From Bacillus solitudinis (GTDB lineage: Bacteria; Bacillota; Bacilli; Bacillales; Bacillaceae_D), in contig NZ_KZ454943.1 in NCBI RefSeq assembly GCF_002797395.1, forward strand, positions 3,323,966-3,387,965: a stretch of 64,000 bases of DNA. The letters run 5' to 3'. Under the pieces are notes generated by a model that had not been told where the DNA came from, made no database searches, and saw nothing but the letters and a program-made list of their open reading frames with translations. Below are positions 9,291 to 18,127 of this stretch, one piece after another. The position numbers were made by a program, and so were the translations under genes. Every line of letters starts with the position of its first letter. Position 1 is the stretch's first letter.

Positions 9291-9812
9291 GTGTTTAAAA
9301 AACTATTTGGACTTGACAAAGATAAAAAGGCAGAAAGCGTACAACCAGAACAAGAAATTGTTTTATCTCCTTTAAGTGGAAGACTCGTTGCGATTGAGGA
9401 AGTACCAGATCCGACGTTTTCTCAAAAAATGATGGGTGATGGCTTTGCTGTTGAACCATCTAATGGTCACGTTGTTTCGCCAGTATCAGGTGAAATAGTT
9501 CAAGTATTTCCAACGAAACATGCTATCGGTATAAAAACGGTTGGAGGACTTGAATTACTTATTCATATCGGTCTCGAGACTGTTAATATGAAGGGAGAAG
9601 GGTTTACAGCACATATAAAACAAGGAGACCAAGTAAAAACAGGTGATCCTTTAGTGGATTTTGACTTAGAGCTTGTAAAGGAAAAAGCCGTAAGCACAAT
9701 CACACCAGTTATTATTACCAATTTTGATGATGTGGATAGTTTTGAAAAGGAAAAAGCAAGGGAAGTAATTGCAGGGGAGACACCTCTTCTCATACTTAAA
9801 TTAAAGCAGTAA
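9291..9812 (+). CDS. crr: Stand-alone PTS glucose-family IIA component
   Basis: The 173-residue protein is a free EIIA of the glucose family: SPLSGRLVAIEEVPDPTFSQKMMGDG, then SGEIVQVFPTKHAIG, and LLIHIGLETVNMKG, where the His is phosphorylated by HPr. It passes phosphate to IIB domains of glucose-family PTS permeases; in Bacillus such free IIA proteins can serve transporters lacking their own IIA. No IIBC gene is adjacent. GTG at 9291 follows AGAGGTGATG. The leader suggests antitermination control, and a fructokinase follows 113 bases downstream. Which permease it serves cannot be told. Confidence 0.9.
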   Translation: MFKKLFGLDKDKKAESVQPEQEIVLSPLSGRLVAIEEVPDPTFSQKMMGDGFAVEPSNGHVVSPVSGEIVQVFPTKHAIGIKTVGGLELLIHIGLETVNMKGEGFTAHIKQGDQVKTGDPLVDFDLELVKEKAVSTITPVIITNFDDVDSFEKEKAREVIAGETPLLILKLKQ

Positions 9813-9822
9813 GATATATACT

Positions 9823-9890
9823 AAGGCCACTGAAAAAAGGTGAAAACTGGCTTTTTTTAGCGGCCTTTAAAACCCACCTTTTGCAGTGGC
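9823..9890 (+). repeat. GGCCACTGAA-type repeat, copy 1, with terminator-like folding
   Basis: GGCCACTGAAAAAAGGTG (9825-9842) faces CACCTTTTGCAGTGGC (9875-9890); an inner AAGGCC/GGCCTT with CTTTTTTTAG can also form. It starts 11 bases after the crr stop. Related elements occur at 10901, 41174 and 52055. Confidence 0.6.
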
Positions 9891-9925
9891 TTCCAATTTA
9901 ACTGATTATCGAAAGAGGTGAACAG

Positions 9926-10864
9926 ATGAAAGGAATTATTAGCTTAGGAGAAGCGCTTATTGATTTCATTCCATTGGATAAAGACAACATCACATATCAG
10001 AAAAGTCCTGGAGGTGCCCCGGCTAATGTAGCTGTTGCGGTGGCGAAACTGGGTGCTCGTTCAACTTTTATAGGAAAAGTAGGGAATGATGTTCTCGGAG
10101 AATTTATGCGTGACACTTTAAAAGGACACGGAGTGAATGTGGATTCCATGCTTCTCACGGAGGAAGCTCGGACTGGTGTTGTCTTTGTTACGTTAGACGA
10201 AACAGGCGAGCGTCATTTTAGTTTTTACATAAACCCAAGCGCGGATCGTTTTCTCTCCGCGGAAAATATTGAGAAAGAATTGTTTAAATCTCATAATGTA
10301 TTTCACTTCGGTACCATATCAATGATTAGTGAGCCAAGTAAATCAGCAACCTTAGAAGCCATTCGTTTAGCGAAAAAGAATGGATTGATAGTGTCATTTG
10401 ATCCGAATTTAAGATTAGGATTATGGGAGTCAGAGTCACAAGCAAAAGATACGATTATATCGATGCTCAAAGAGACAGACCTTGCGAAAATATCTGATGA
10501 AGAGATGACATTTTTAACAGGAGAAACGTTAGTTGAAAAGGCTTTAAAGAAACTAGAGTCTTATGAAATTCCAGTGTTACTTATTACATTTGGGGCAAAA
10601 GGAAGCTATATTTGTCTACACGGTAAGATTACTCATGTCCCTGCGATAGATGTAGAAACTGTTGATACGACAGGGGCAGGTGATGCTTATGTTTCTGGTC
10701 TTTTATATCAGCTAAGTGAGGATGGACGGAAACCAATCGATATTTCTTTAGACGATTGGAAAAAAATCGTAGGTTTCGCTTCTGTGTCAGGAGCATTAGC
10801 GGCTTCGACGCGCGGAGCAATGAACGCTTTACCTACGTTAGATGAGGTACAAGAAAAAGTGTAA
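9926..10864 (+). CDS. Fructokinase (PfkB family)
   Basis: A 312-residue ribokinase-family sugar kinase. It opens GIISLGEALIDFIP, has the sugar-binding GGAPANVAVAVAKLG near residue 30 and the ATP/anion-hole motif DTTGAGDAYVSG with the catalytic Asp. The GGAPANVA form and overall length are typical of fructokinase, which makes fructose 6-phosphate in the cytoplasm. AAAGAGGTG precedes the ATG. It is the only intact fructokinase here, so it may serve the fructan locus at 24-39 kb, where another fructokinase gene is broken. A hairpin of the GGCCACTGAA family follows. Confidence 0.87.
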   Translation: MKGIISLGEALIDFIPLDKDNITYQKSPGGAPANVAVAVAKLGARSTFIGKVGNDVLGEFMRDTLKGHGVNVDSMLLTEEARTGVVFVTLDETGERHFSFYINPSADRFLSAENIEKELFKSHNVFHFGTISMISEPSKSATLEAIRLAKKNGLIVSFDPNLRLGLWESESQAKDTIISMLKETDLAKISDEEMTFLTGETLVEKALKKLESYEIPVLLITFGAKGSYICLHGKITHVPAIDVETVDTTGAGDAYVSGLLYQLSEDGRKPIDISLDDWKKIVGFASVSGALAASTRGAMNALPTLDEVQEKV

Positions 10865-10900
10865 AAAAGAATAAAGCGGGTCACTATAGGATCGCTTAGA

Positions 10901-10941
10901 GGGCACTGAAAAGGTGAAATTTATTACCTCATTCAGTGCCC
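10901..10941 (+). repeat. GGCCACTGAA-type repeat, copy 2
   Basis: GGGCACTGAA (10901-10910) and TTCAGTGCCC (10932-10941) form a perfect outer stem with an inner GGT/ACC; TTGTATTTT follows. It lies 37 bases after the fructokinase stop and is probably its terminator. Confidence 0.65.
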
Positions 10942-11011
10942 TTGTATTTTCCCATCTCATTTATAGAATCGCTGACTAATAGAATAATTATAGAGAAGCT
11001 TTTTTTCTCAG

Positions 11012-11971
11012 TTAATAATTATAGCTCGGAAACACGTATGGATTATCAGGCTCACCAACAACTTCAAATTCACGAAGGTGAATGAGTGGAATATGAAATT
11101 CATTAAATTTGGTCCGATCAATCGTTCCTCGTACCCGAACCCACATGTCATTTTCAAATTGAGCTGCATCTTCTGTTTCAATCATTGTTCCATAAACCGA
11201 AGCATCTGCTACACAACAGGTCATTCCGAAGCGTGCTATGACTAACTGATTCTCTTCAAATTCTGGTTCGCGGTAAACGAAGCCAAGAATCTCGATTGGC
11301 TTCCCGACAAACTCTTGGAGGTGAATATCGAGTACTGTCATAATATCTAGGTAATTTTCCTCTGTAACAACAATCGTTTCTTCTTGTAGTAATTCCGCCG
11401 CAAGATCCTTGTAAAATGTGTTAAATCCTTCTTCTGTATAGAAATCTTCAACAGTGAAATTATCTTCATCTGATGTCGTTGTTTTGTCTAATTCATCTAG
11501 ATAAGCTTCTGGGTTTTCCAAGTAGGCTTCGGCTCTAGAGGTGTCACTCGCCTGTGGGTCTTCTGCAACCGCAGTAGGTTTGGTCAATATCCCCGAACCA
11601 TATTGAATTCCTCGATTAGCGGCAACTTGGCTATCTAGTGCTCGGTCAGGTAATACAAAGCCAAGAACAATCGGTGCAACGAAAATAGAATAAACCAGGA
11701 GTTTCTTTAGTATTGATCCTTCCATGCTATGGTCTGTCCCGCAGTCACAAAGCTCTTCTTCATCCTGACCTTTTGATGTACTTCTAATAATTTGAATAAC
11801 ACCTAGAAATAGAAATACAACTGTTGCAAAGTAGATAAATGGCATCATTGTTGGAGCAATATAGTAACGAATATTTCCAGTAATAATAAATGCGAGCATT
11901 AACAAAGCAAAACCGAACAGGATAATTCCGCGAATATACGCATGAAATCCCAGATCCACCTTAGTGTTCAT
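11012..11971 (-). CDS. TIGR03943-type membrane protein (YcgQ-like)
   Basis: A 319-residue protein with about three N-terminal membrane helices (residues about 12-30, 37-57 and 91-105), a metal-binding-looking segment DEEELCDCGTDHS between them, and a long extracytoplasmic C-terminal part ending RGTIDRTKFNEFHIPLIHL with a CC pair (GMTCCVAD). This is the YcgQ/DUF1980 family, which is nearly always paired with a YcgR/YraQ permease, as here (110 bases downstream of it). A role in metal or small-molecule export has been guessed for the pair; the substrate is unknown. Confidence 0.8.
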   Translation of the reverse strand: MNTKVDLGFHAYIRGIILFGFALLMLAFIITGNIRYYIAPTMMPFIYFATVVFLFLGVIQIIRSTSKGQDEEELCDCGTDHSMEGSILKKLLVYSIFVAPIVLGFVLPDRALDSQVAANRGIQYGSGILTKPTAVAEDPQASDTSRAEAYLENPEAYLDELDKTTTSDEDNFTVEDFYTEEGFNTFYKDLAAELLQEETIVVTEENYLDIMTVLDIHLQEFVGKPIEILGFVYREPEFEENQLVIARFGMTCCVADASVYGTMIETEDAAQFENDMWVRVRGTIDRTKFNEFHIPLIHLREFEVVGEPDNPYVFPSYNY

Positions 11972-12081
11972 CTAATCTCTCCTTTAAAGGTTGTATTCAA
12001 GAGGGTAATTACGAAGCTTGTGCTGGGCTTCGATTATTGCAAACAGTTTGTTCAAAAGAATTTCTTTTTGAACAGAGACAC

Positions 12082-13110
12082 TTAGAGAATAAATAGTTGC
12101 AAGAGCATGATAGACAAGAAAACGCTTGTTGTTACTACAGTGATAAATATAAGAACAAATCGAGTTTTAAAAAAAGCGAGAAGCATAATTGTATTTTTTA
12201 AATCGAGCATTGGGCCATAGACTAAAAATGCGATTAGAGCCCCAGTAGAAAAGGTATTCCCAAATGATGCAGCGACAAAAGCGTCAGCCTCAGAACAAAG
12301 GGAGAGCAAAAAGGCAAAAGCCATCATAACAGACGTAGAGGACCACTCATTACTACCGATTGAGAGCAGTACACTTCGGTCTAAAAATGTTTGAAATAAA
12401 GAAGCAATAAATGCACCTAGAATTAAATACTTTCCCATTAAGAAAAATTCATCTGAAGCGTGGTATAACGTTTGTTTCAAGCGGTTCATTTTACGTGGTC
12501 CTGTTTCAGTAAGGACCATTTGCTTTCCAATCATTTCATTCTTTGTCCATTTTAATTGATCTGAATTTTTGAAAATTATATATAAAATCGCTCCAATTAA
12601 AATAGCCAGTACGAAGGCTAGACCCATTCGAGCATAAAGAACGGTTAATTCAGTTCGAAATGCAAAGTAAGTAGAAGCTGCGACGACCGGATTTAAAATA
12701 GGCGCAGCAACTAAGAAGACAACACCGACATGAAGAGGCATGCCCTTTTTTATTAGCCTTCGAACAATGGGAACAATCGCACACTCACAAATCGGAAAAA
12801 TAGCACCGAGTACTGCCGCTGGTACTAAAGCCAAATACGCATTAGTTGGCAAGTAGCGGTGAAGCATGTCCTCCTTCACAAATACCTGAATCAGTGCTGA
12901 AACGAACACCCCTAATAGAATAAAAGGAATGGCTTCTAGAACAATCCCTAGAAAAATAGTATTTACATTTAACCACGTTTCAGGTATAGCTAATCCAGCT
13001 TCTTGATTTTTAAAAGAATCGATTGTGAAAAACAATCCTAAAAACATAAGTAAAAGGATAAATCCGAGAAAATCTTTGCCTAAGGAATTTAAATATGAAT
13101 TTACCTTCAT
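12082..13110 (-). CDS. YcgR/YraQ-family permease
   Basis: A 342-residue membrane protein with about eight predicted helices in two repeats, belonging to the UPF0718/YraQ family. Motifs such as ICECAIVPIVRRLIKKGMP and SLCSEADAFVAASF (acidic and Cys residues inside membrane segments) are typical and may form a substrate path. It is first in a two-gene unit with the YcgQ-like protein. Its start has a GAAGGTG ribosome site. The transported substrate is not known; the nearby CobW-type metallochaperone hints at metal homeostasis, which is only inference. Confidence 0.8.
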   Translation of the reverse strand: MKVNSYLNSLGKDFLGFILLLMFLGLFFTIDSFKNQEAGLAIPETWLNVNTIFLGIVLEAIPFILLGVFVSALIQVFVKEDMLHRYLPTNAYLALVPAAVLGAIFPICECAIVPIVRRLIKKGMPLHVGVVFLVAAPILNPVVAASTYFAFRTELTVLYARMGLAFVLAILIGAILYIIFKNSDQLKWTKNEMIGKQMVLTETGPRKMNRLKQTLYHASDEFFLMGKYLILGAFIASLFQTFLDRSVLLSIGSNEWSSTSVMMAFAFLLSLCSEADAFVAASFGNTFSTGALIAFLVYGPMLDLKNTIMLLAFFKTRFVLIFITVVTTSVFLSIMLLQLFIL

Positions 13111-13318
13111 AACACCTTCATTCTCCTAACTATGAAATTTAAATACTATTAATCTCTTTAGTCATTTTATCATATTTCCCCTTTAATAATGCCTGTTTGC
13201 GATATTCGTTATATGAATGAAATATGTGGTAAAAAACAGGTCGAAAAACCTACTAGTAAGAAGTCCCTTTTCCTGTTACACTAGCGTAGTTGCATATTTT
13301 GAAGGAAGGTGGTTTGAC

Positions 13319-13867
13319 ATGCTTCAAGCATTAATTATTTTTGTTGCTCAGTTACTCTATGTCCCAGTGTTGACGCTTCGAACGATTATGATGGTAAAGG
13401 GAATGAAAGAGAAAGCAGGGGCAATGGGGATATTAGAAGGGATTATTTATGTTGGGGCACTTGGGCTTGTATTCAGTGACTTATCAAATTATTTAAACAT
13501 GGCTGCCTATGCTGTGGGCTTTGGTGTAGGTTTATATATAGGAACAATCATTGAACAAAAATTAGCAATCGGTTTTGTTACATTAGAAGTTAATATTTTG
13601 CAAAGGAATGAAGACTTAACACAACGTCTTCGAGAGGTAGGTTTTAGTGTATCAACCGCTGAGGTTCAAGGAATGAATTCAACACGTTATCGTCTTGACT
13701 GCACTGCGAGACGAGATAGGGAACAAGAGTTTATTAATATTGTCAGTAGCTATGAACCAAGTGCATTTATCGTTTCCTTTGAACCGAGAAACTTTAAAGG
13801 TGGCTATATTACAAAAGCAATGAAAAAACGTAAAGAAAAATATTCACGTAAAAAGGTGAATGCATAA
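13319..13867 (+). CDS. UPF0316/DUF2179 membrane protein (YebE-like)
   Basis: The 182-residue protein has three N-terminal membrane helices ([18 protein letters not shown]..., a middle one near [15 protein letters not shown] and one near [14 protein letters not shown]) and a C-terminal cytoplasmic DUF2179 domain, as in B. subtilis YebE. The function is unknown; DUF2179 domains sense small ligands in related YitT-type proteins. ATG at 13319 is preferred over an in-frame upstream start at 13217 because GAAGGAAGGTGG lies directly before it and the family begins at this Met. A strong terminator follows. Confidence 0.85.
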   Translation: MLQALIIFVAQLLYVPVLTLRTIMMVKGMKEKAGAMGILEGIIYVGALGLVFSDLSNYLNMAAYAVGFGVGLYIGTIIEQKLAIGFVTLEVNILQRNEDLTQRLREVGFSVSTAEVQGMNSTRYRLDCTARRDREQEFINIVSSYEPSAFIVSFEPRNFKGGYITKAMKKRKEKYSRKKVNA

Positions 13868-13896
13868 TGAAATAGAGGAACAAGGAGTAAATTAAG

Positions 13897-13946
13897 AAGG
13901 TTGTGTCATAAGGGCGGTTTTAGCCTTATGACACAACCTTTTTTTT
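13897..13946 (+). terminator. Strong terminator after yebE
   Basis: AAGGTTGTGTCATAAGG (13897-13913) pairs perfectly with CCTTATGACACAACCTT (13924-13940), followed by TTTTTT. Confidence 0.9.
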
Positions 13947-14010
13947 GTTGGAAATCTTCACTTAAAAATTACAAATTAACATACCATTAATAGCTATCTA
14001 AACCACTTAA

Positions 14011-14070
14011 TTAAAAAAATTGGGATTCTAGACCAAGGAGAGCATATTTCGTCTGATTTTCTTTTGTCAC
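14011..14070 (-). pseudogene. PadR-type regulator remnant (N-terminus only)
   Basis: On the minus strand a strong AAGGAGGGGGG site precedes GTG at 14070, which opens VTKENQTKYALLGL, the typical first helix of PadR-family repressors, and then stops after five more codons at 14011. No further PadR sequence was seen in the 65 bases before the yebE terminator, so the gene appears truncated. It could instead be a leader peptide; the resemblance rests on about 14 residues. Confidence 0.35.
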
Positions 14071-14157
14071 GTTTCCCCCCTCCTTATATCAAAGAGATAA
14101 TATCTAAATATAATCTTAAGTGAATTTTATCCATTTTACAAACTTTTTGTAAAAAAC

Positions 14158-14178
14158 AAATCGTAATTATTCTTAATT
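14158..14178 (+). promoter_or_regulatory. Zur-box-like operator upstream of the CobW-type gene
   Basis: AAATCGTAATTATTCTTAATT matches the B. subtilis Zur consensus (AAATCGTAATnATTACGATTT) perfectly in the left half and in about six of ten positions in the right half. It lies about 50 bases upstream of the metallochaperone start, so zinc repression is likely. Confidence 0.6.
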
Positions 14179-14229
14179 GTCGCAACGAAGAAGCTATGAT
14201 ATCTTTTAGGAAAGGAAGGGGCAAAGATA

Positions 14230-15180
14230 ATGGAGAAACGAATCCCAACATACCTATTTTCAGGTTTCTTAGGAAGTGGTAAGACTACCGTTTTAAAGCA
14301 GGTACTAGCTAATTTAAAAGAACAAGGGAAAAAGTCAGTCATCGTTTTTAATGAGTTAGGAGAGGAAAATGTAGAGAAATCGCTTTTTCAGGATGACACA
14401 ATGCTTGAACTACTGAATGGGTGTATTTGTTGTACGATTCAAGAGGATATGAGGGTGGAATTACGTTTCTTTTTAGAAGATAACCCTAATGTTGACGTTG
14501 TGTTAATTGAAGGGACAGGCATCGCAAATCCTACAGAGGTGATTGATGTTTTAACACATCCAGAATTGTTTGATAAAGTTGAAATTATGTCAGTGATTAG
14601 TGTAATTGATACAAGTCATTATTTAGAGTATCAAAGCCTTTTTGCAAGTTCAAAGGAGATTAGGAACATGCTGAAGCAGCAAATCACTTCAAGCTCCCTC
14701 CTTTTGTTAAATAAAATAGACCTGATTGATGAGCAGAAACTTAACAAAGTGAAAAAGAAAGTGGATGCATTAAAGCAGGAGCAAACACCGATGATTGAGA
14801 CGGTGTTTGGAGAAACAAGCTTTGACCAATTACTTAAGAAACGCATCAACATGGAGTATGTCGATGTTAGTGAAGAAAAATCTCACCACCACCATCATCA
14901 TCCGTTTCAAGCTATAAAAGTAACAGGCTTTCATGCTATTAATCAACGACAATTTGAAGCATGGCTTCAGCAACAAGGGGACAGGCTATTACGAGCAAAA
15001 GGATTCATTCAACTAGAAGGGTCAAATCAACTTTTCTCCTTTCAATACGCTTCGAAACGCCTAGAGGTGACGCCAGTAGATAAAGGGGAGCATTGCGTGA
15101 TACTAATCGGTACAGAACTTCAGGAAGAGAGGTTAAAGGCAGGGTTTTTAAAGGAGTTTTCTTCATTCAGGGCGAAATGA
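14230..15180 (+). CDS. CobW/COG0523-family GTPase, putative zinc metallochaperone
   Basis: A 316-residue P-loop GTPase. It shows the Walker A FLGSGKTT at residues 13-20, the metal-binding CICC motif at 65-68 (NGCICCTIQ), the LLIEGTG Walker B region and the LLNKIDL guanine motif. A linker with six consecutive His near residue 220 leads into the CobW C-terminal domain. Members such as YciC/ZagA deliver zinc to target proteins under zinc limitation. A Zur-like box upstream supports that role here. It is single, converging on mtnA across a bidirectional terminator. Cobalt or another metal is possible but less likely. Confidence 0.85.
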   Translation: MEKRIPTYLFSGFLGSGKTTVLKQVLANLKEQGKKSVIVFNELGEENVEKSLFQDDTMLELLNGCICCTIQEDMRVELRFFLEDNPNVDVVLIEGTGIANPTEVIDVLTHPELFDKVEIMSVISVIDTSHYLEYQSLFASSKEIRNMLKQQITSSSLLLLNKIDLIDEQKLNKVKKKVDALKQEQTPMIETVFGETSFDQLLKKRINMEYVDVSEEKSHHHHHHPFQAIKVTGFHAINQRQFEAWLQQQGDRLLRAKGFIQLEGSNQLFSFQYASKRLEVTPVDKGEHCVILIGTELQEERLKAGFLKEFSSFRAK

Positions 15181-15198
15181 GCAACGTTTACGTGGAAC

Positions 15199-15244
15199 AA
15201 AAAAAGGGAAAGACAAGCAATATGCTTTTGTCTTTCCCTTTTTA
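15199..15244. terminator. Bidirectional terminator between cobW-like gene and mtnA
   Basis: AAAAAGGGAAAGACA pairs with TGTCTTTCCCTTTTT around a short loop (15201-15243). A and T tracts on either side suit termination from both directions. Confidence 0.85.
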
Positions 15245-15262
15245 GAGGTATATACCAAAGGT

Positions 15263-16321
15263 TTATACTTCAGCCGTTACCTTTTCTTTCAATTTTGCAC
15301 CGTGTGTTAGTTGTTCAAGATAATTCCCTTTAATGACACCATGTTCGGTAATAATGCCCGTAATGAATTCATGAGGTGTCACATCAAATGCTGGATTAAA
15401 CACTTTTGTTCCTTCGGGCGCTATGGCTTTTCCTGAAAGATGAGTAATTTCTTCAGCAGCTCTTTCCTCGATTGGAATATCATCTCCTGATTTTGTATCA
15501 GTATCAATCGTTGAGTATGGCGCAGCAACATAGAAAGGGACATCATGCGCTTTAGCAAGTAATGCTAAACCGTATGTGCCAATTTTATTTGCTGAGTCTC
15601 CGTTTGCTGCAATACGATCTGCGCCAACTATAACAGCTGCGATGTGTTTTGTTTTTAAGACGTGTGCAGCCATATTGTCAGTAATTAACGTGACATCCGT
15701 ACCGATTTGCTGTAATTCCCAAGCGGTTAGACGGGATCCTTGGAGCACGGGGCGTGTCTCACAAGCAAACGCATTTAGCGTTGTCCCTTTTTCATTGGCA
15801 ATATAAAAAGGAGCCAATGCTGTACCGTAGCGAGCCGTTGCAATTCCACCCGCGTTACATATTGTCAAAAGGGTATCTCCATCTTCAAATAATTCATAAC
15901 CAAACTCACCGATTTTTCTACATGTTTCTTCATCTTCTGCTTGAATATCTAGCGCTTCTTGTAATGCAAATGTTTTTGCTTCGACGACAGATTTTGCCGT
16001 ATTAACTTTACGAACCATGCGGTCAATGGCCCAAAATAAATTAACGGCTGTAGGACGGCTGCTAGCTAAATAGTCTCGTTGTTTATGGAACTCATCAAGA
16101 AACAACTCAAGTGTATTCGACTGTTTGGCACGTGCCCAAAGAACAAGACCATATGCCGCGACAATCCCAATAGCAGGAGCTCCGCGAACTTTTAAATACG
16201 TAATCGCATCCCATACTTGTTCAATCGTTGTTAGTTTTTCAAAGAGTGTTTCATGTGGTAACTTTTGTTGATCAAGAATGACAACATGGTCATCCTTCCA
16301 TTCGATTGGAGATAAACTCAT
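15263..16321 (-). CDS. mtnA: S-methyl-5-thioribose-1-phosphate isomerase
   Basis: This enzyme isomerises methylthioribose 1-phosphate to methylthioribulose 1-phosphate in methionine salvage. The 352-residue sequence has the eIF2B-like fold motifs: [37 protein letters not shown] (catalytic Cys in CNAGG), [16 protein letters not shown] and [20 protein letters not shown] (catalytic Asp). Its start overlaps the mtnK stop by four bases (ATGA), so the two are translated together. Control comes from the SAM-I riboswitch in front of mtnK. Confidence 0.96.
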   Translation of the reverse strand: MSLSPIEWKDDHVVILDQQKLPHETLFEKLTTIEQVWDAITYLKVRGAPAIGIVAAYGLVLWARAKQSNTLELFLDEFHKQRDYLASSRPTAVNLFWAIDRMVRKVNTAKSVVEAKTFALQEALDIQAEDEETCRKIGEFGYELFEDGDTLLTICNAGGIATARYGTALAPFYIANEKGTTLNAFACETRPVLQGSRLTAWELQQIGTDVTLITDNMAAHVLKTKHIAAVIVGADRIAANGDSANKIGTYGLALLAKAHDVPFYVAAPYSTIDTDTKSGDDIPIEERAAEEITHLSGKAIAPEGTKVFNPAFDVTPHEFITGIITEHGVIKGNYLEQLTHGAKLKEKVTAEV

Positions 16322-17532
16322 GATAAAACCTCCTTCACGGCTTTGACTAAATCACCGGTTGTTTTCATATTTTTACGTTGCAGAATAAGGATCCGTCCTA
16401 ATTTAATTGCTGTTTGCTGAGCGATTAAACGAGTTGTAGTAGATTGTATGCTGTCAATGTCTGCAACATGTGCAAGGCCAATGATACGACGAATCATTTT
16501 ACACCCAGCAAAGCCAAGTGCATCTTCCCAAATCCCTGCTAACACATCATCTACGTAACCAGGAAGCGATGTAAACACCTCCACTGAATGGTTCTCCCAT
16601 AAAGCTTTAAATTCACTTTCGAAAGTTCCCCAAATATCATGAATAACAGAAAATAAGTATTCCTCATAGCTTGTTCGTTTCGTGTTATCTTCAATGTGTC
16701 CAATTTGAGCGACATTATTTAGTAAAATGTTAGCGATAAATGCCCCGATATCGAAGCCGAACGGACCATAGAATGCAAATTCAGGGTCGATAACTTTCGT
16801 TTCTGTTTTTGTCACAAAGATACTACCAGTATGCAAGTCTCCATGAATCAATGCTTCTGATTTTGTTAGGAAAGCATGCTTTAACTTGGCAACTTCTCGC
16901 TTTAATTCAACGTCGGTCCAAAGTTTCTCAACCGTAGGACGAAGGTTCTCTGAAAAATTATTTGTCTCATGGTCAAAATATGGATCTGTAAATACTAAAT
17001 CCTCTGTTATTTTGCAAAGCTCAGGATTTGAATAATTGATAGCGAGCCTTTTAGCATCTTGTTGATTATAACCAAAAGTCGAAGTGAAGAAGAGGGTGTG
17101 AGCCATGTATGTACCAATGTCAGCTGCAAGATTTGGATACACTTGGCCTTCAATTAATCCTTTTCGCAATATGACAAAACTTGATAAGTCTTCCATAACT
17201 GTTATCGCCATACGACGATCAATGTGAAATACCTTAGGGACAAGAGTTGGTACAAACTCCGCGGCTAACTTAAGAGCTTCTGCTTCAATACGTGCACGGT
17301 CAAGTGTTAAAGGCCAGCTCTCGCCAACAACTTTTGCATAAGGTAGGGCTTGTTTAATAATATAGGATACTCCGTCTTTTGGGTTTTGAACATGAAAGAC
17401 GTAATTTAAGTTACCATCACCGATTTCCTTTGTCTGAAGTATAGCATATTCATCAAATAAACCGAGTGTCTTTAAATAAGCTTCTGCTGTTTCAAGAGTT
17501 AGTTCTTTATATTCAGTTAATGTTGAACTCAT
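16318..17532 (-). CDS. mtnK: Methylthioribose kinase
   Basis: The kinase phosphorylates 5-methylthioribose with ATP, the entry step of methionine salvage. The 404-residue protein shows QEIGDGNLN-like [14 protein letters not shown] at the start, [18 protein letters not shown] (ATP-binding Lys), [13 protein letters not shown] (catalytic Asp) and [16 protein letters not shown] (metal-binding DPE). ATG at 17532 is preferred, since GGAGGT lies 9 bases upstream; an in-frame start six codons earlier would overlap that site. First gene of mtnKA. Confidence 0.95.
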   Translation of the reverse strand: MSSTLTEYKELTLETAEAYLKTLGLFDEYAILQTKEIGDGNLNYVFHVQNPKDGVSYIIKQALPYAKVVGESWPLTLDRARIEAEALKLAAEFVPTLVPKVFHIDRRMAITVMEDLSSFVILRKGLIEGQVYPNLAADIGTYMAHTLFFTSTFGYNQQDAKRLAINYSNPELCKITEDLVFTDPYFDHETNNFSENLRPTVEKLWTDVELKREVAKLKHAFLTKSEALIHGDLHTGSIFVTKTETKVIDPEFAFYGPFGFDIGAFIANILLNNVAQIGHIEDNTKRTSYEEYLFSVIHDIWGTFESEFKALWENHSVEVFTSLPGYVDDVLAGIWEDALGFAGCKMIRRIIGLAHVADIDSIQSTTTRLIAQQTAIKLGRILILQRKNMKTTGDLVKAVKEVLS

Positions 17533-17560
17533 TATTGTTAAACCTCCCAAGAAAATATAA

Positions 17561-17590
17561 GAAACCTCTTTCGCAGCAGGAAAGAGGTGG
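17561..17590 (-). terminator. SAM-I riboswitch terminator of mtnKA
   Basis: On the minus strand ACCTCTTTC pairs with GAAAGAGGT, followed by a T-rich stretch. It lies between the aptamer and the mtnK ribosome site. Confidence 0.75.
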
Positions 17591-17608
17591 AGTGGTTAAG
17601 CTTCGCCA

Positions 17609-17740
17609 CTCTTATCTGCCAGACTAACGTCTGTTGGAAGTAGCACCGTGCCATTACGAGAAAACAAATAGTTTAAGTGATTTAAGGTCGGTTGCTGGGC
17701 GTCATGGGGCCAAATCCCTCAGCCTACTCTTGATAAGAGA
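17609..17740 (-). ncRNA. SAM-I (S-box) riboswitch controlling mtnKA
   Basis: Read on the minus strand: CTTATCAAGAGTAGGCTGAGGGA, the kink-turn and GCCCAGCAACC core, then CACGGTGCTACTTCC and closing GATAAGAG. P1 is CTCTTATC/GATAAGAG. This is the standard SAM-sensing leader of sulfur genes. High SAM should end transcription at the following hairpin. Confidence 0.92.
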
Positions 17741-17856
17741 CATATTTTGTTGATCTGGACTCGAAAAAAACTATATAGGAAGAATGCTCTTCCGTCAACT
17801 ATTATTTGCTGAAAATGTCTGGTTGTGTCGTTTTATTAAATTATTCATTTGATTAT

Positions 17857-17884
17857 TTGATTCGTGTTCTTCTTCCTTTATAAT
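17857..17884 (+). promoter_or_regulatory. Sigma-A promoter of mtnWXBD
   Basis: TTGATT (17857-17862) and TATAAT (17879-17884) are 16 bases apart. Transcription would start near 17891 at the beginning of a long structured leader. Confidence 0.65.
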
Positions 17885-17888
17885 AAGT

Positions 17889-18075
17889 ACTACGGTGTTT
17901 AACCGTAGAGACGGGACTGGCATGAGAGGGAACAAGAATTTAAGTAAGAAACTCTTTCAAGGTTGGTGAAAGGAAGAGGCCTTAGAAGCCTGACAACCAG
18001 GTTTTATCTTGCCCCTTCTCCCTTGCAACGAGACGTTCCTTATGTTGCCAACTACAACGGTGGTACCCAAAGAGA
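17889..18075 (+). ncRNA. Structured leader of mtnWXBD, class uncertain
   Basis: The leader opens with a perfect hairpin CTACGGT-GTTTA-ACCGTAG. The core resembles a SAM-I aptamer without its P4 arm: CTCTTT (17952-17957) could pair with AAAGAG (18069-18074) as P1; GGTT and AGCC frame an AAGG-AAGAGG-CCTT hairpin as P2; CAACC follows; and GGTG recurs near the end. It also has T-box-like pieces: AAGTA, GGTTGGTGAAAG and GGTGGTACC. No clear terminator follows. The divergent mtnKA unit has a textbook SAM-I element, so a SAM-related role is the first guess, unproven. Confidence 0.4.
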
Positions 18076-18127
18076 GATACATAATATTAAAACAGCAAAT
18101 GCGTTAAGCTAAAGGAGGCTAAAGGTA

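Noticed and set aside
17889-18075. Firm call as a T-box leader
   Set aside because: GGTGGTACC and GGTTGGTG are present, but the AG bulge, a sensible specifier codon and the following terminator are missing; recorded as unassigned instead.
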